Assembly (NCBI GenBank): GCA_036338435.1
Contig: JAYZCG010000021.1
Span: 1 to 30,408 of the forward strand
Length of the DNA stretch: 30,408 nt
DNA from: JAPYTY01 sp036338435
GTDB lineage: Bacteria > Acidobacteriota > UBA6911 > RPQK01 > JADFOI01
Direction of reading: 5' to 3'
The notes beneath the pieces were generated by a model. The model was not told where the DNA came from. It worked only from the letters and a program-made list of their open reading frames with translations, and did not search any database. Positions within the stretch are counted from its first letter, which is position 1, and each line of letters starts with the position of its first letter. This document shows, piece after piece, positions 7,624 through 15,705 of the stretch. Made by a program: the position numbers and the translations under genes.

Positions 7624-8604
7624 CTACATGCCCAAGTCTCTCCTTGCTCCCTGAACAATAGCGGGGAGGCCTCTAGTGTTACCGTGGGCTGAACGATACA
7701 GCTGATTGAGTTGATCTCTTGCCTCTTTAGAGCTTGGTCCGTTCAAAACAGATGCTTTAGCGAGTTCTATGATGGCCTGATTTGTCTTCGTAGCCCTCCA
7801 ATAGAGCATTCCTAGCCGGTAGTGGGAGAAATCATTCTTTGCATCGTATTCGACTGATTTTTGGAAGTTTGCTAATGCTGATGAAGAATTGTTTGTCACG
7901 TAATCGGACTCTCCAATCGCCCGGTAGCAAAAAGCACGAAGTTGGTTTAATTGCGTGTTCCATTGCTCACTTGTCTGACTGTCAGGTTTCTGAGCTTTTT
8001 CTATTGCCTCCAGAGCTCGTTTTGCATAGGTTGCCGTGTTGGGGAAATCATTGGATTTCCAATAGGAGTTTGAAACTTCAACAAGAATCTGCAGGTTGGT
8101 GCCATCATGTCGAATAACTCGTTGTCCCCATTTACGGAAATTGACTGGGTCATTGAGTGCCTGATAGGCCTTGGCTACAAAGTAGGCGGTATTAGCATTT
8201 GGGGAGTCGTTGTAGAGCTTACTTCCGAAGTCGACTAGCTTTTGCGTATTGCCTAGTTTTTGGTAGGCTTCTGTAGCTGCTGCAATGGCAGTTCCATCAT
8301 TGGGCCGACGCCTCAAGTATACTTCAGCTAAATCAGCCAGTTGCTGCCATTGCGAACGTTGGCGTGGGCCACTGTAGTATTGTGCATATAAATAAGAGAC
8401 GTTAGGGTCGAGAACCGATGCTTTGAAAGTCTCAAGGAACTCGAATATCAGTTCCCGTCGTTTAGTGCTATCGGTTTCCGCTTCGATTTTCTGATACAGG
8501 TCATATTCCTCAGCATAGGTTTCACTATCCTGACCTTCCAGGGGAAATGAAACTAAACTGAAGGAGACTGCAATGGCGAGAGCAATGGACAATAAACCTC
8601 TCAT
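7624..8604 (-). CDS. Exported TPR-like repeat protein of unknown function
   Basis: The 326-residue protein starts with a signal peptide (MRGLLSIALAIAVSFSLVSF, cleavage probably before about residue 25). The rest is helical repeats of tetratricopeptide type, with tryptophans and tyrosines at regular spacing. Examples are AAATEAYQKLGNTQKLVDFG, TAYFVAKAYQALNDPVNFRK, and SALANFQKSVEYDAKNDFSH followed by YRLGMLYWRATKTNQAI. A strong AAGGAGG site (8610-8616) supports ATG 8604. There is no catalytic domain, so it is probably a periplasmic scaffold or adaptor. It is a one-gene unit convergent with recA. I do not recognise a more specific family. Confidence 0.75.
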   Translation of the reverse strand: MRGLLSIALAIAVSFSLVSFPLEGQDSETYAEEYDLYQKIEAETDSTKRRELIFEFLETFKASVLDPNVSYLYAQYYSGPRQRSQWQQLADLAEVYLRRRPNDGTAIAAATEAYQKLGNTQKLVDFGSKLYNDSPNANTAYFVAKAYQALNDPVNFRKWGQRVIRHDGTNLQILVEVSNSYWKSNDFPNTATYAKRALEAIEKAQKPDSQTSEQWNTQLNQLRAFCYRAIGESDYVTNNSSSALANFQKSVEYDAKNDFSHYRLGMLYWRATKTNQAIIELAKASVLNGPSSKEARDQLNQLYRSAHGNTRGLPAIVQGARRDLGM

Positions 8605-8690
8605 TAGGGCCTCCTTACCAAATAAATTTATCGTACTACTCTACAAAAATAACACAAGAAGGGTTTATTGAAAATAGCTTAACGATAAGC

Positions 8691-8720
8691 TTCACTTCGG
8701 ATAGGTCTTTGAGATAAGAT
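8691..8720 (+). promoter_or_regulatory. Possible promoter of tRNA-Gln
   Basis: TTCACT (8691-8696) and TAAGAT (8715-8720) are 18 bases apart, and each matches four of six consensus bases. The predicted start near 8727 is about ten bases before the mature tRNA, a typical distance. Confidence 0.35.
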
Positions 8721-8736
8721 CTAATCCGTCATCAGA

Positions 8737-8811
8737 TCGGGGGTCGTCTAATTGGCAAGACAGCGGCCTTTGGAGCCGCCGATTCAGGTTCGAGTCCTGG
8801 CCCCCGAGCCA
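8737..8811 (+). tRNA. tRNA-Gln (anticodon UUG)
   Basis: The sequence folds into a standard cloverleaf of 75 bases including an encoded CCA. The acceptor stem TCGGGGG pairs with CCCCCGA (8801-8807), with G8808 as discriminator and CCA at 8809-8811. The D arm is GTCT/AGAC. The anticodon stem GCGGC/GCCGC closes the loop CTTTGGA, with anticodon TTG at 8770-8772. The T arm is TCAGG/CCTGG around TTCGAGT. TTG reads the glutamine codons CAA and, by wobble, CAG. A hairpin-like AT-rich sequence (CGGT...ACCG, 8833-8856) follows without a T tract. Confidence 0.95.
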
Positions 8812-8884
8812 GTATTTGCAAGAAATATAACCGGTTAATTTTTAAAAAATTACCGATTGGGTCAAACTGGTCACAATTGCTAAC

Positions 8885-9478
8885 TCACTCTTCCACCCGT
8901 GAGATGCTGTGGATTACTATTGTTTCTTCGGGGGCATCGCCACTGCCGGTCTTGACGTTGGCAATTTTGTCTAAGACATCCATTCCATCTACAAGCTTTC
9001 CAAAAACAGCATATCCCCAGCCATCTTGTCCAGGATAATCGAGGAATGAATTATCTTTATGATTTATAAAAAATTGCGCGGTGGCGCTGTGAGGGTCTGC
9101 AGTTCGTGCCATAGCTAGGCTTCCTAGCGTGTTTTTAAGACCATTGTTGGCTTCGTTAGCGATGGGATCACGGGTTTCTTTTCGGCCTGTGGAGTCGTAA
9201 CCTCCACCTTGAATCATAAAGTTCTTAATCACACGGTGAAAGATAGTGGAATCGTAGAATTTGTCATCAACGTACTGGAGGACATTTTTAACTGTTTCTG
9301 GAGCTTTTTCTGCATCCAATTCAACTGTCATGGTACCAAGTGAAGTTTCAATTCTAATCATTGGTTTGTCTTCTCCTTCTGCCAAAGTGAAGCTGAGTGT
9401 TGTCAGTCCTACTAGTAGTATTAACATAATCACATAACCAAAGGGTCTAGTATTCGGCAGGATATTGTAGTGTTTCAT
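8885..9478 (-). CDS. Exported peptidyl-prolyl cis-trans isomerase, cyclophilin type
   Basis: Cyclophilins speed up proline isomerisation during protein folding. The 197-residue protein has an N-terminal hydrophobic segment (about residues 14-33, cleavage likely after LA33), so it works in the periplasm. The cyclophilin domain spans about 40-195. It shows FHRVIKNFMIQGG with the catalytic Arg82, the GSLAMARTADPHSATAQFFI block that lines the active site, and FGKLVDGMDVLDKI near the end. These are typical of the short bacterial PpiA/PpiB form. GGAG at about nine bases before ATG 9478 is the ribosome site. The gene may be co-transcribed with the TPR gene upstream (gap 60 bases). Confidence 0.92.
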   Translation of the reverse strand: MKHYNILPNTRPFGYVIMLILLVGLTTLSFTLAEGEDKPMIRIETSLGTMTVELDAEKAPETVKNVLQYVDDKFYDSTIFHRVIKNFMIQGGGYDSTGRKETRDPIANEANNGLKNTLGSLAMARTADPHSATAQFFINHKDNSFLDYPGQDGWGYAVFGKLVDGMDVLDKIANVKTGSGDAPEETIVIHSISRVEE

Positions 9479-9538
9479 TCACTGTACTCCTTTACTCATA
9501 TTTGATACATCCATTTGTTTGCAACAAGCAATCGAAAA

Positions 9539-10744
9539 TCAACCTTCCAGGGGCTCATTTAGCTTTGGAGCCCGCGGGAAAACAAAATTGTAGAAGTAGT
9601 CTCTAAATTTTTTTGGATTTTCCACCTTCCACACTGTAAAGTCCTGACGGAATTGTTCAACGAATAGATCAGAAAAGACCGCTGCATCTAATGCGCCTGC
9701 TTGACTGGCAGCTAGCCAGTGATCTAAGAGTACGTCCTCTTTATTTGGATTTTCTGCCTTAATCTCTTTCCAGATAACTAGCATGTCAGTGAGCGCCGTG
9801 AGTTCTTCTCGGAACGTATATCTGTAGACCTTAAACTGAGGATTACGTCTTTGAAAGGTAAACTTGCGCCAACGTACCTTGGTTGTGATATAGGCCTTCC
9901 ATGCTGGATAAGTGACTTCAGGGATGCCAACTAAATCTTGATCACTTGCTTCCTCTATCTCTTGGTCGATTACCCATAAAACAGGCTTAGGGAAATGTTG
10001 ACCCATGTGCTCAACGCCCAGATCTAATTGTGCCATTAGTTGCCAAGTGGGTGGATAACTTGGATCTTCCTGTAGGCTTGAGATTAGACTGTCGACTGCT
10101 TCTTCCCCCCTCCCGAGTAGTGCAAAAACCCTGGCCAGCATGAAGAATCCTGTAGGATCTTGCGGGGCTTTTTCCGTAGCTGTATGAGAGATTTCCAAAG
10201 CCTCATCATATTGACCACTTCGCAGATAGATCTCCGCCAAGCGCGTATAGGCTGGAGCGTAGCTGGAATCGAGAGAAATGGCCCGTTTCAACGCATCAGC
10301 TGCACTTTCTTCGGCGCCATCGGCTAATAGATTCTCGGCCTCCATAAGTGCCTGCTCAGACTGTTGGTTTTTGGGTAAGGCATATACTCGAGTTGGATTC
10401 CAAAACGAAAGGGCAAATTCCCAGGCCTCGTAGTTGAGAGGATTGATGCGCCGTGCAAAGTCTAGGCGTTTGAGTGCACTTTCTAGATGGGTTGCACTAT
10501 TGGCGCTGTCGGGTTGGGCTCTAAAAGCTTCAAAGTTGGTTCGAAAAGATGCCATGTGGGCATCAAAAACATAAGGATGGTCTCGTACCAACTCGGAGGC
10601 AACAATTTTTGCACGATCAAATGTTCCATTCCTAACCAGAGAAACAAGTTTCTGAATCTCCTCATTCAAGTCTGGACTGCTCTGGGAAAATGCAGATACA
10701 ACTGCGGTAAAGAAGCACAAGATAAGGGTTTGGAGTCTACTCAT
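9539..10744 (-). CDS. Exported TPR-repeat protein
   Basis: From ATG 10744 the protein has 401 residues. It begins with a signal peptide (MSRLQTLILCFFTAVVSAFS). The middle part carries clear tetratricopeptide repeats: SAADALKRAISLDSSYAPAY, TRLAEIYLRSGQYDEALEIS and TGFFMLARVFALLGRGEEAV. The C-terminal 170 residues are charged, rich in Trp, Tyr and Phe, and match no family I know. A GGGGAG site lies seven bases before ATG 10744, which also gives a proper signal peptide. An in-frame GTG at 10771 adds nine residues and is less likely. The protein is probably periplasmic. The neighbour downstream is the cyclophilin, which hints at a shared envelope role, but this is only position. Confidence 0.75.
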   Translation of the reverse strand: MSRLQTLILCFFTAVVSAFSQSSPDLNEEIQKLVSLVRNGTFDRAKIVASELVRDHPYVFDAHMASFRTNFEAFRAQPDSANSATHLESALKRLDFARRINPLNYEAWEFALSFWNPTRVYALPKNQQSEQALMEAENLLADGAEESAADALKRAISLDSSYAPAYTRLAEIYLRSGQYDEALEISHTATEKAPQDPTGFFMLARVFALLGRGEEAVDSLISSLQEDPSYPPTWQLMAQLDLGVEHMGQHFPKPVLWVIDQEIEEASDQDLVGIPEVTYPAWKAYITTKVRWRKFTFQRRNPQFKVYRYTFREELTALTDMLVIWKEIKAENPNKEDVLLDHWLAASQAGALDAAVFSDLFVEQFRQDFTVWKVENPKKFRDYFYNFVFPRAPKLNEPLEG

Positions 10745-10923
10745 ACGTTTTCTCCCCAATATCAGAACCACCTGCTGTTGGTGGTCTCTAAACCTATCAT
10801 GGCTGACAAAGGTTGACCAGGATAAACCCTCTTAATTGCAGAGGCAATGTCACTTCAGAAAAAACATTTCAAAAAATTAATGAAACTGTTTAGGATTGTT
10901 GCTAGGGTTTTTTGGAGAGAATA

Positions 10924-12036
10924 ATGAAATCTTTAAAAGCAAACAATCATGAATTTGCAGATGCAGGTCGGCAGATGCAGATTATTGACAAATCGGTTGA
11001 TGGGTTTCCCCGCTTTAGAGAACGGCTTTCCCAGGTAGGGATCCAAACTCTACGTTCTAACCGGATTGAAATCTTACAGGTTAATGTGGGCAAGATGTGC
11101 AATCAAACTTGCACTCACTGTCATGTCGATGCTGGGCCTGATCGCCAAGAAATAATGACCCGCGAGACCATGAGATATTGTCTCAAGGCCATCGCAGATT
11201 CGAATATTAAAACAATTGATATTACGGGTGGTGCTCCAGAGATGAACCCGCACTTTCGTTGGTTTGTACAAAAAGTTTCTGAGCACGGATGTCAGATCAT
11301 AGTACGGAGTAATCTTACGATATTGACCGTGAATGAGACTTATCAACTACTCCCAGAATTTTTTGCCAAGCAGCAGGTTACCATTATTTCGTCCTTACCT
11401 TGCTATACGGCAAAGAATACGGACGAGCAAAGAGGTGATGGTGTTTTTGATCGTTCCATAAGGGCCCTCAAGATGCTGAACGCCGTTGGGTATGGCCAGT
11501 ATGGGTCAGATCTCCAACTTCATCTGGTTTACAATCCTTTGGGCACTGCTTTGCCTCCTTCTCAAGAGAAACTTAAAAATGATTATACGCGAGTGTTGAA
11601 GGAGAATTTCGGGATCGTCTTTAATGATTTGTACTGTATTACCAACATGCCAATAAGCCGGTTCTTGGACTACCTGAGGGTTAATGGCAAGTACAACAAA
11701 TATATGGAGAGCCTGCTCTATGCCTTTAACCCCATGGCTATTCCCGGCCTCATGTGTCGTAATATGCTGTCCGTGGGTTGGGATGGTAGCTTGTACGACT
11801 GTGATTTCAATCAAATGCTTGATCTTAAGGTTGAGACTTTGGCCCCAAGGCACATCAAAAACTTTACGTACGATAGACTATCCACCCGGCGTATTGTTGT
11901 GAACCAACATTGCTATGGGTGTACGGCTGGTGCCGGCTCCAGTTGTGGCGGGGAAATTGTCGAAGACGGACCAAAATTAGATGGTAGCGAACACGGGTCA
12001 ACCGTAAGGAGGAAATTGGGATGCGACAAAAGCTAG
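10924..12036 (+). CDS. arsS: Radical SAM protein of the ArsS (arsenosugar biosynthesis) family
   Basis: The 370-residue protein has the radical SAM iron-sulfur motif C59-x3-C63-x2-C66 (CNQTCTHCHVDAGP). It then has the ArsS-type block TIDITGGAPEMNPHFRWFV, SSLPCYTAKNTDEQRGDGVF, LVYNPLGTALPP, NMPISRFLDYL and SVGWDGSLYDCDFNQML. The Cys-rich tail is HCYGCTAGAGSSCGG. ArsS is thought to add the 5'-deoxyadenosyl group to methylated arsenic on the way to arsenosugars. Some members of the family are selenoproteins, but no in-frame TGA is present here. GGAG upstream supports ATG 10924; a TTG at 10912 would sit on the ribosome site. The next gene starts inside this one (16-base overlap), so they are translated together. 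No ArsM methyltransferase lies nearby, so the substrate is uncertain. Confidence 0.85.
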   Translation: MKSLKANNHEFADAGRQMQIIDKSVDGFPRFRERLSQVGIQTLRSNRIEILQVNVGKMCNQTCTHCHVDAGPDRQEIMTRETMRYCLKAIADSNIKTIDITGGAPEMNPHFRWFVQKVSEHGCQIIVRSNLTILTVNETYQLLPEFFAKQQVTIISSLPCYTAKNTDEQRGDGVFDRSIRALKMLNAVGYGQYGSDLQLHLVYNPLGTALPPSQEKLKNDYTRVLKENFGIVFNDLYCITNMPISRFLDYLRVNGKYNKYMESLLYAFNPMAIPGLMCRNMLSVGWDGSLYDCDFNQMLDLKVETLAPRHIKNFTYDRLSTRRIVVNQHCYGCTAGAGSSCGGEIVEDGPKLDGSEHGSTVRRKLGCDKS

Positions 12037-13586
12037 TGAATTCACTGTGTTCATCAATAGGACTAACAATCATTATGATAGCACTTGTATTGCCTGTGTC
12101 AGCTCAAGATGAACACATCAGTCAACAGATTGCAGCTATCCCTAGAACCTCATCAGATGAGGTGATGCAACGGCCAGTTAAGCTCATGGATGGAGCTGGA
12201 AAAATGCATCAGAAGGTCACCACAAATTCTGCTATCGCCCAGGCCTACTACGACCAGGGGGTTGCTTATTTACATTCCTATGTCTGGGTAGAGGCTGCCC
12301 GGTCTTTTCATGAAGCCTTGAGACATGATCCTAGGCTTGCCATGGCACATCTAGGATTGGCCAAGGCTTATACAGGAGCTACTGCCTATAAGGATGCATT
12401 AACACACCTTCAGAAAGCTACTGAGATTGTCAATCAGGGTAACGTGACAGAAAAAGAAACAAGATGGATTGCTCTGGGACAACAGCAATTAGATGGGATC
12501 CTTTCGGTTTCTGGTGATCATAATGATAGGCTTCAGGCGTATAGGCAAGCGATTGAAGAACTTATTGCTCTCGACCCTGATGATTCTCATGCATGGGTGC
12601 TTCGAGGAAATGCTGAAGAGAGAAGGATATCGGGGCGCGGACAGGGAGGTCGGGTGGGCTCTGTGGCCTACTATGATGCCGCTCTTAAGCGTGATCCCAG
12701 TAATTTCGGAGCACATCATTATCTTGTACATTCCTACGAAGGGTTAGGACACTACGAGAAAGCAGCCAAGCATGGAAAGATCTACGCTGATGCAGTTCTT
12801 GGAGTTCCCCATGCACAGCACATGTACGCCCATGTTTTGCCCCGTTTGGGCAAGTGGGAAGAGGCATTGGAACAGCTGAAAAAGGCAGATGATTTACAAA
12901 GGGAATATTTTCAGTCTGGAGTGGCACCAATCGAAGAATGGCATCACGGGCACAACATTCATGTTATGGGAGCCGTCCAAATGAGAATGGGGAATTATGA
13001 AGAGGCGGAGAAGCTTTTCGAGGAAGCTTTTCATCTCAAGGTTCGTAGTCTAAGGGATGGTCGTTTTGCGGATCCTTGGCTGGGCTATTTGCTGATGCGC
13101 GGTCGTTTTGAGGAGGCACTTAATGCTGCGCTAGAGGCTGAGAAACGTCCCTTGGCTATAGCGCGTTTTATTGGGGCCAGCCGGGCGGCCGAGGCTCTCA
13201 TTGCTTTAGGTCGGGTTGACGAGGCTGAACAAGCTCAGGAGCGCATGAAGGGTTACTTCGAGCAGTTCCGACTTGACACTAATAATCCAATCTATCGTAA
13301 CTTGCAGGCGCGGTATCGGGAGAGAAATGTGGAAGTTCTTGAGGCGCAATTTGCCCTGTTGGGTGATAATCCAGAGGCAGGTGAAGCTATTCTTATAGAA
13401 TTGGCTGATAGATTTGTTGACAGTAAGACTCTTGACGGATGGGTGAGCGGACTTTTCCGAATTCAGGAATTGGCTGTTGCTGCTGTCAATGCTGGACGAC
13501 AGGAGTTAACGGAGACCCTGATTGAACGTATGTACCGGATTGATCCAGAGTACACTCCAGATATTGGTGGAGTTTTAAAGAAGTAG
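12021..13586 (+). CDS. Exported TPR-repeat protein in the arsS operon
   Basis: The 521-residue protein begins with a signal peptide (LTIIMIALVLPVSA, cleavage after Ala28) and is therefore periplasmic. Residues about 70-430 are tetratricopeptide repeats such as AQAYYDQGVAYLHSYVWVEA, ARSFHEALRHDPRLAMAHLG, NEERRISGRGQ-type inserts and GHYEKAAKHGKIYADAVLGV. The segment HAQHMYAHVLPRLGKWEEAL and the following WHHGHNIHVM contain several closely spaced histidines. This pattern is seen in TPR proteins of unknown function found next to oxidoreductases. It overlaps the arsS end by 16 bases and is 14 bases before the GMC gene, so all three form one operon. No catalytic domain is visible. Its function is unknown. 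Confidence 0.75.
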   Translation: MRQKLVNSLCSSIGLTIIMIALVLPVSAQDEHISQQIAAIPRTSSDEVMQRPVKLMDGAGKMHQKVTTNSAIAQAYYDQGVAYLHSYVWVEAARSFHEALRHDPRLAMAHLGLAKAYTGATAYKDALTHLQKATEIVNQGNVTEKETRWIALGQQQLDGILSVSGDHNDRLQAYRQAIEELIALDPDDSHAWVLRGNAEERRISGRGQGGRVGSVAYYDAALKRDPSNFGAHHYLVHSYEGLGHYEKAAKHGKIYADAVLGVPHAQHMYAHVLPRLGKWEEALEQLKKADDLQREYFQSGVAPIEEWHHGHNIHVMGAVQMRMGNYEEAEKLFEEAFHLKVRSLRDGRFADPWLGYLLMRGRFEEALNAALEAEKRPLAIARFIGASRAAEALIALGRVDEAEQAQERMKGYFEQFRLDTNNPIYRNLQARYRERNVEVLEAQFALLGDNPEAGEAILIELADRFVDSKTLDGWVSGLFRIQELAVAAVNAGRQELTETLIERMYRIDPEYTPDIGGVLKK

Positions 13587-13600
13587 GCTAGAGGTTAAAG

Positions 13601-15106
13601 ATGCAACGGAAAGCTTATGATGTCGCTATTGTAGGGGCAGGATTCTCCGGACCCATTCTTGCTGCCAAAATTTCTGAGCTGGGAGTTCATCCCAAAACGG
13701 GCAACCGCTTGAAAGTAGCTCTTATAGATGCAGGTCCCTACTTTCCGGGAACAGTTTGGCCAGGCCATGGGTCGCCATTGCGGCGGCAAGCCTTTACGAA
13801 TTTAGAGGATGGTTATGGCTATCTTTGGGGGAATGACCGTAGTCGTGCCAAGATCGTGGGAGGGACTTCTCTACACTGGGACGCCCAGGCCTTTTTACCT
13901 TTTGATGTTGATTACCTGCACTGGCAAAATGAAACAGGTGTAGATTGGACCAAGGAGAATTTCCAAGATGCTGTGGCAGAAATTCGCCGAGAATTCAACA
14001 TTCACCAATATCCGGATGAGATAGACACACGGGGAAATAAGTTGTTTCATGATACCGCCAAACTGATGGGTTATGATCCGAAGCGACAGGAGGGGGCTCG
14101 CCGCAACTGTATCTATTGTGGATATTGTAGTAGCCCGATGATGTGTAAATACGACTCCCGGGCCAGTACAGTCGTAACGTATATCCCAGTGGCAGAAAAA
14201 AATGGTGTGGATATCATTCCTGATACCGAAGTGGAGACGATCGTAATTGATCGCCAGGCGGAACGTGGGGTGGCTCGCAGTTTAATCTGTCGCAGTTTGG
14301 ATTCCACGTACGAATTGGCAGCCGACAAAATTATAGTTTGCTGTGGGTATAAAGGAACTCCACTACTTTTGATGCGTTCTGGTTACGGTCCCAGCGAGTG
14401 GCGAGGTAACCCCATCATTGTGGAGAACACCAACATAGGGAAGCATGTCGATGGACATCCTTTTACACCGGGTGTGAGTGCCCTATTCGATGAGCTCCTG
14501 GGGGATGGTGAATTAGGAAGTATTGGGGGGTATTTTATAATCCATGATGAGCAAGCCGATGGCGAGGGGAGACTACTCTTTAGAGCTAATTTTGGTGGAT
14601 ATCGTCGACCGAGCCAGGCCTCACTGAATGTTTTTGCTCCCCTATACGGGCGGGAGCACAAACAATTTATGAGGAAGAAGGGCATCTTGCGAACCGGATC
14701 ACTTTCACCCAGTAATAGCAAACCCTCTGGACGTTGGTATATTGACCCAGATGGAACGATGCTCTATGGAGGGGATCATAGTCTGACTATCCGTAGGGTT
14801 AACGAGGGAAGGGAAATGGCCCAGGATATATTACAGGAAATGGGAGCTATCAAAATCACCCCCATCAACACGCCGGTAACCATAACCCCAAGGACTGGTG
14901 GAGCCCATAAAGTCGGCTCTTGTCGGGCAGGAGTAGATTCATCGACCTCTGTAGTGAACCAATACTTTGAGTCGCACGATGTCGACAATCTGTTGGTCTG
15001 TGATGGAAGTGTAATTCCACGAGTCACAACTGGAAATACTGGAACCCCTCAGGCTTCCTTATCTGTGTTTGCGGCGAATAGGATAATAGAGAGACACTTT
15101 TCATAA
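13601..15106 (+). CDS. GMC-family FAD-dependent oxidoreductase
   Basis: This 501-residue flavoenzyme likely oxidises an alcohol or sugar. It has the FAD-binding Rossmann start VAIVGAGFSGPILAAK (Gly12, Gly14, Gly17), the GMC GGTSLHWDAQ segment (about 88-96) and the C-terminal GMC_oxred_C domain. There HKVGSC (His436) and TGNTGTPQ (Asn479) hold the usual catalytic His and Asn pair. A cysteine cluster, C170-x2-C173-x2-C176-x5-C182, lies in the substrate region. Similar clusters occur in GMC dehydrogenases of the glucose or gluconate type, where one binds a [3Fe-4S] centre, so an iron-sulfur cluster is possible but not shown. No signal peptide is seen. GAGGT five bases before the ATG and a 14-base gap place it in the arsS operon. 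The substrate is unknown. Confidence 0.85.
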   Translation: MQRKAYDVAIVGAGFSGPILAAKISELGVHPKTGNRLKVALIDAGPYFPGTVWPGHGSPLRRQAFTNLEDGYGYLWGNDRSRAKIVGGTSLHWDAQAFLPFDVDYLHWQNETGVDWTKENFQDAVAEIRREFNIHQYPDEIDTRGNKLFHDTAKLMGYDPKRQEGARRNCIYCGYCSSPMMCKYDSRASTVVTYIPVAEKNGVDIIPDTEVETIVIDRQAERGVARSLICRSLDSTYELAADKIIVCCGYKGTPLLLMRSGYGPSEWRGNPIIVENTNIGKHVDGHPFTPGVSALFDELLGDGELGSIGGYFIIHDEQADGEGRLLFRANFGGYRRPSQASLNVFAPLYGREHKQFMRKKGILRTGSLSPSNSKPSGRWYIDPDGTMLYGGDHSLTIRRVNEGREMAQDILQEMGAIKITPINTPVTITPRTGGAHKVGSCRAGVDSSTSVVNQYFESHDVDNLLVCDGSVIPRVTTGNTGTPQASLSVFAANRIIERHFS

Positions 15107-15155
15107 GCAAACCAAAACTTGCGGGTGATGCACCTTCTACAAAAAACTGGAAGTA

Positions 15156-15350
15156 TTAATTGGTGGGTATGTTTCCAGGAGTCTTAAGAGATTTTTGTTT
15201 TGCTGAATTATTTTCAGTAGTGGGAATGAGCGGGATGGGAAGTCGTGGCACTAAAATCTTTCTGAGCCCACAACTTATACTGGCAACGTTAATCAGGACG
15301 AGACCGAACACGACAGCGAATTTCACGCCATTGCATACTTTCTTCCGCAC
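15156..15350 (-). CDS. Possible small exported or membrane-anchored protein (64 aa)
   Basis: A frame starting at GTG 15350 encodes a basic N-terminus (MRKKVCNGVK), a hydrophobic stretch (FAVVFGLVLINVASISC) and a short polar tail rich in Pro, Asn and Lys. That layout fits a small secreted or lipid-anchored protein. The box before the cysteine (ASIS-C) is not a good lipobox. There is no ribosome site, and the start is GTG, so this could be chance. It would follow the 60-residue frame upstream on the same strand after 41 bases. I do not recognise it. Confidence 0.25.
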   Translation of the reverse strand: MRKKVCNGVKFAVVFGLVLINVASISCGLRKILVPRLPIPLIPTTENNSAKQKSLKTPGNIPTN

Positions 15351-15391
15351 AAATCGGTAATGGTTTTCAAGTACAGCTTAGTGACATTGAC

Positions 15392-15574
15392 CTAAGCGGC
15401 TTGCACTTTAATCAGAAACCTACGCTGGTGTAGTCTGACGCTATTGTCCGGCCACTTGACTGTAACCATCTGACCACGACACAGGGTTACAGTTCCTACT
15501 AGCTTGGTGGTCGGCAGGGTGACTTGAGAACCCTCACAGATTTCATTTGCAGACCTATCTTTACCCGCTAACAT
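15392..15574 (-). CDS. Small hypothetical protein (60 aa), SH3/KOW-like barrel pattern
   Basis: The 60-residue chain reads as a plausible short beta barrel: GSQVTLPTTKLVGTVTLCRG followed by QMVTVKWPDNSVRLHQRRFL. Proteins with 'GTV...G..V.VKW.D' strings of this kind are common small unknowns. The start ATG 15574 lacks an obvious ribosome site, and a stop lies shortly upstream in frame, so no longer form is possible. A 9-bp inverted repeat lies inside it. No function is proposed. Confidence 0.45.
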   Translation of the reverse strand: MLAGKDRSANEICEGSQVTLPTTKLVGTVTLCRGQMVTVKWPDNSVRLHQRRFLIKVQAA

Positions 15575-15705
15575 GACGCTACTATCTCACAACAACCTGA
15601 CATGAATTGGAACGTTTTTGCCCTTCATGCTGGCTCGGAGCAATGTGGTGGGAAGAAGGGGATGACAAATGTTAGTGACACCAATCTTTGGTATTCTCCT
15701 TTCCG

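Larger units (their letters stand above)
15107..15705. other. Intergenic region of about 600 bases
   Basis: Between the GMC gene and the threonine dehydratase I see no RNA gene, transposon remnant or clear promoter. It contains two short minus-strand frames listed separately (15156-15350 and 15392-15574). It also has a perfect 9-bp inverted repeat, ACTGTAACC (15459-15467) with GGTTACAGT (15485-15493), inside the second frame. Confidence 0.6.

Noticed and set aside
8833..8856. CGGT...ACCG AT-rich inverted repeat after the tRNA
   Set aside because: It has no T tract on the plus strand and contains a bulge and very small loop, so I did not call it a terminator.
10767..10785. ACCACC-N7-GGTGGT hairpin before the TPR gene
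   Set aside because: It is a short stem close to the ribosome site of the minus-strand gene. I see no other feature that would support regulation.
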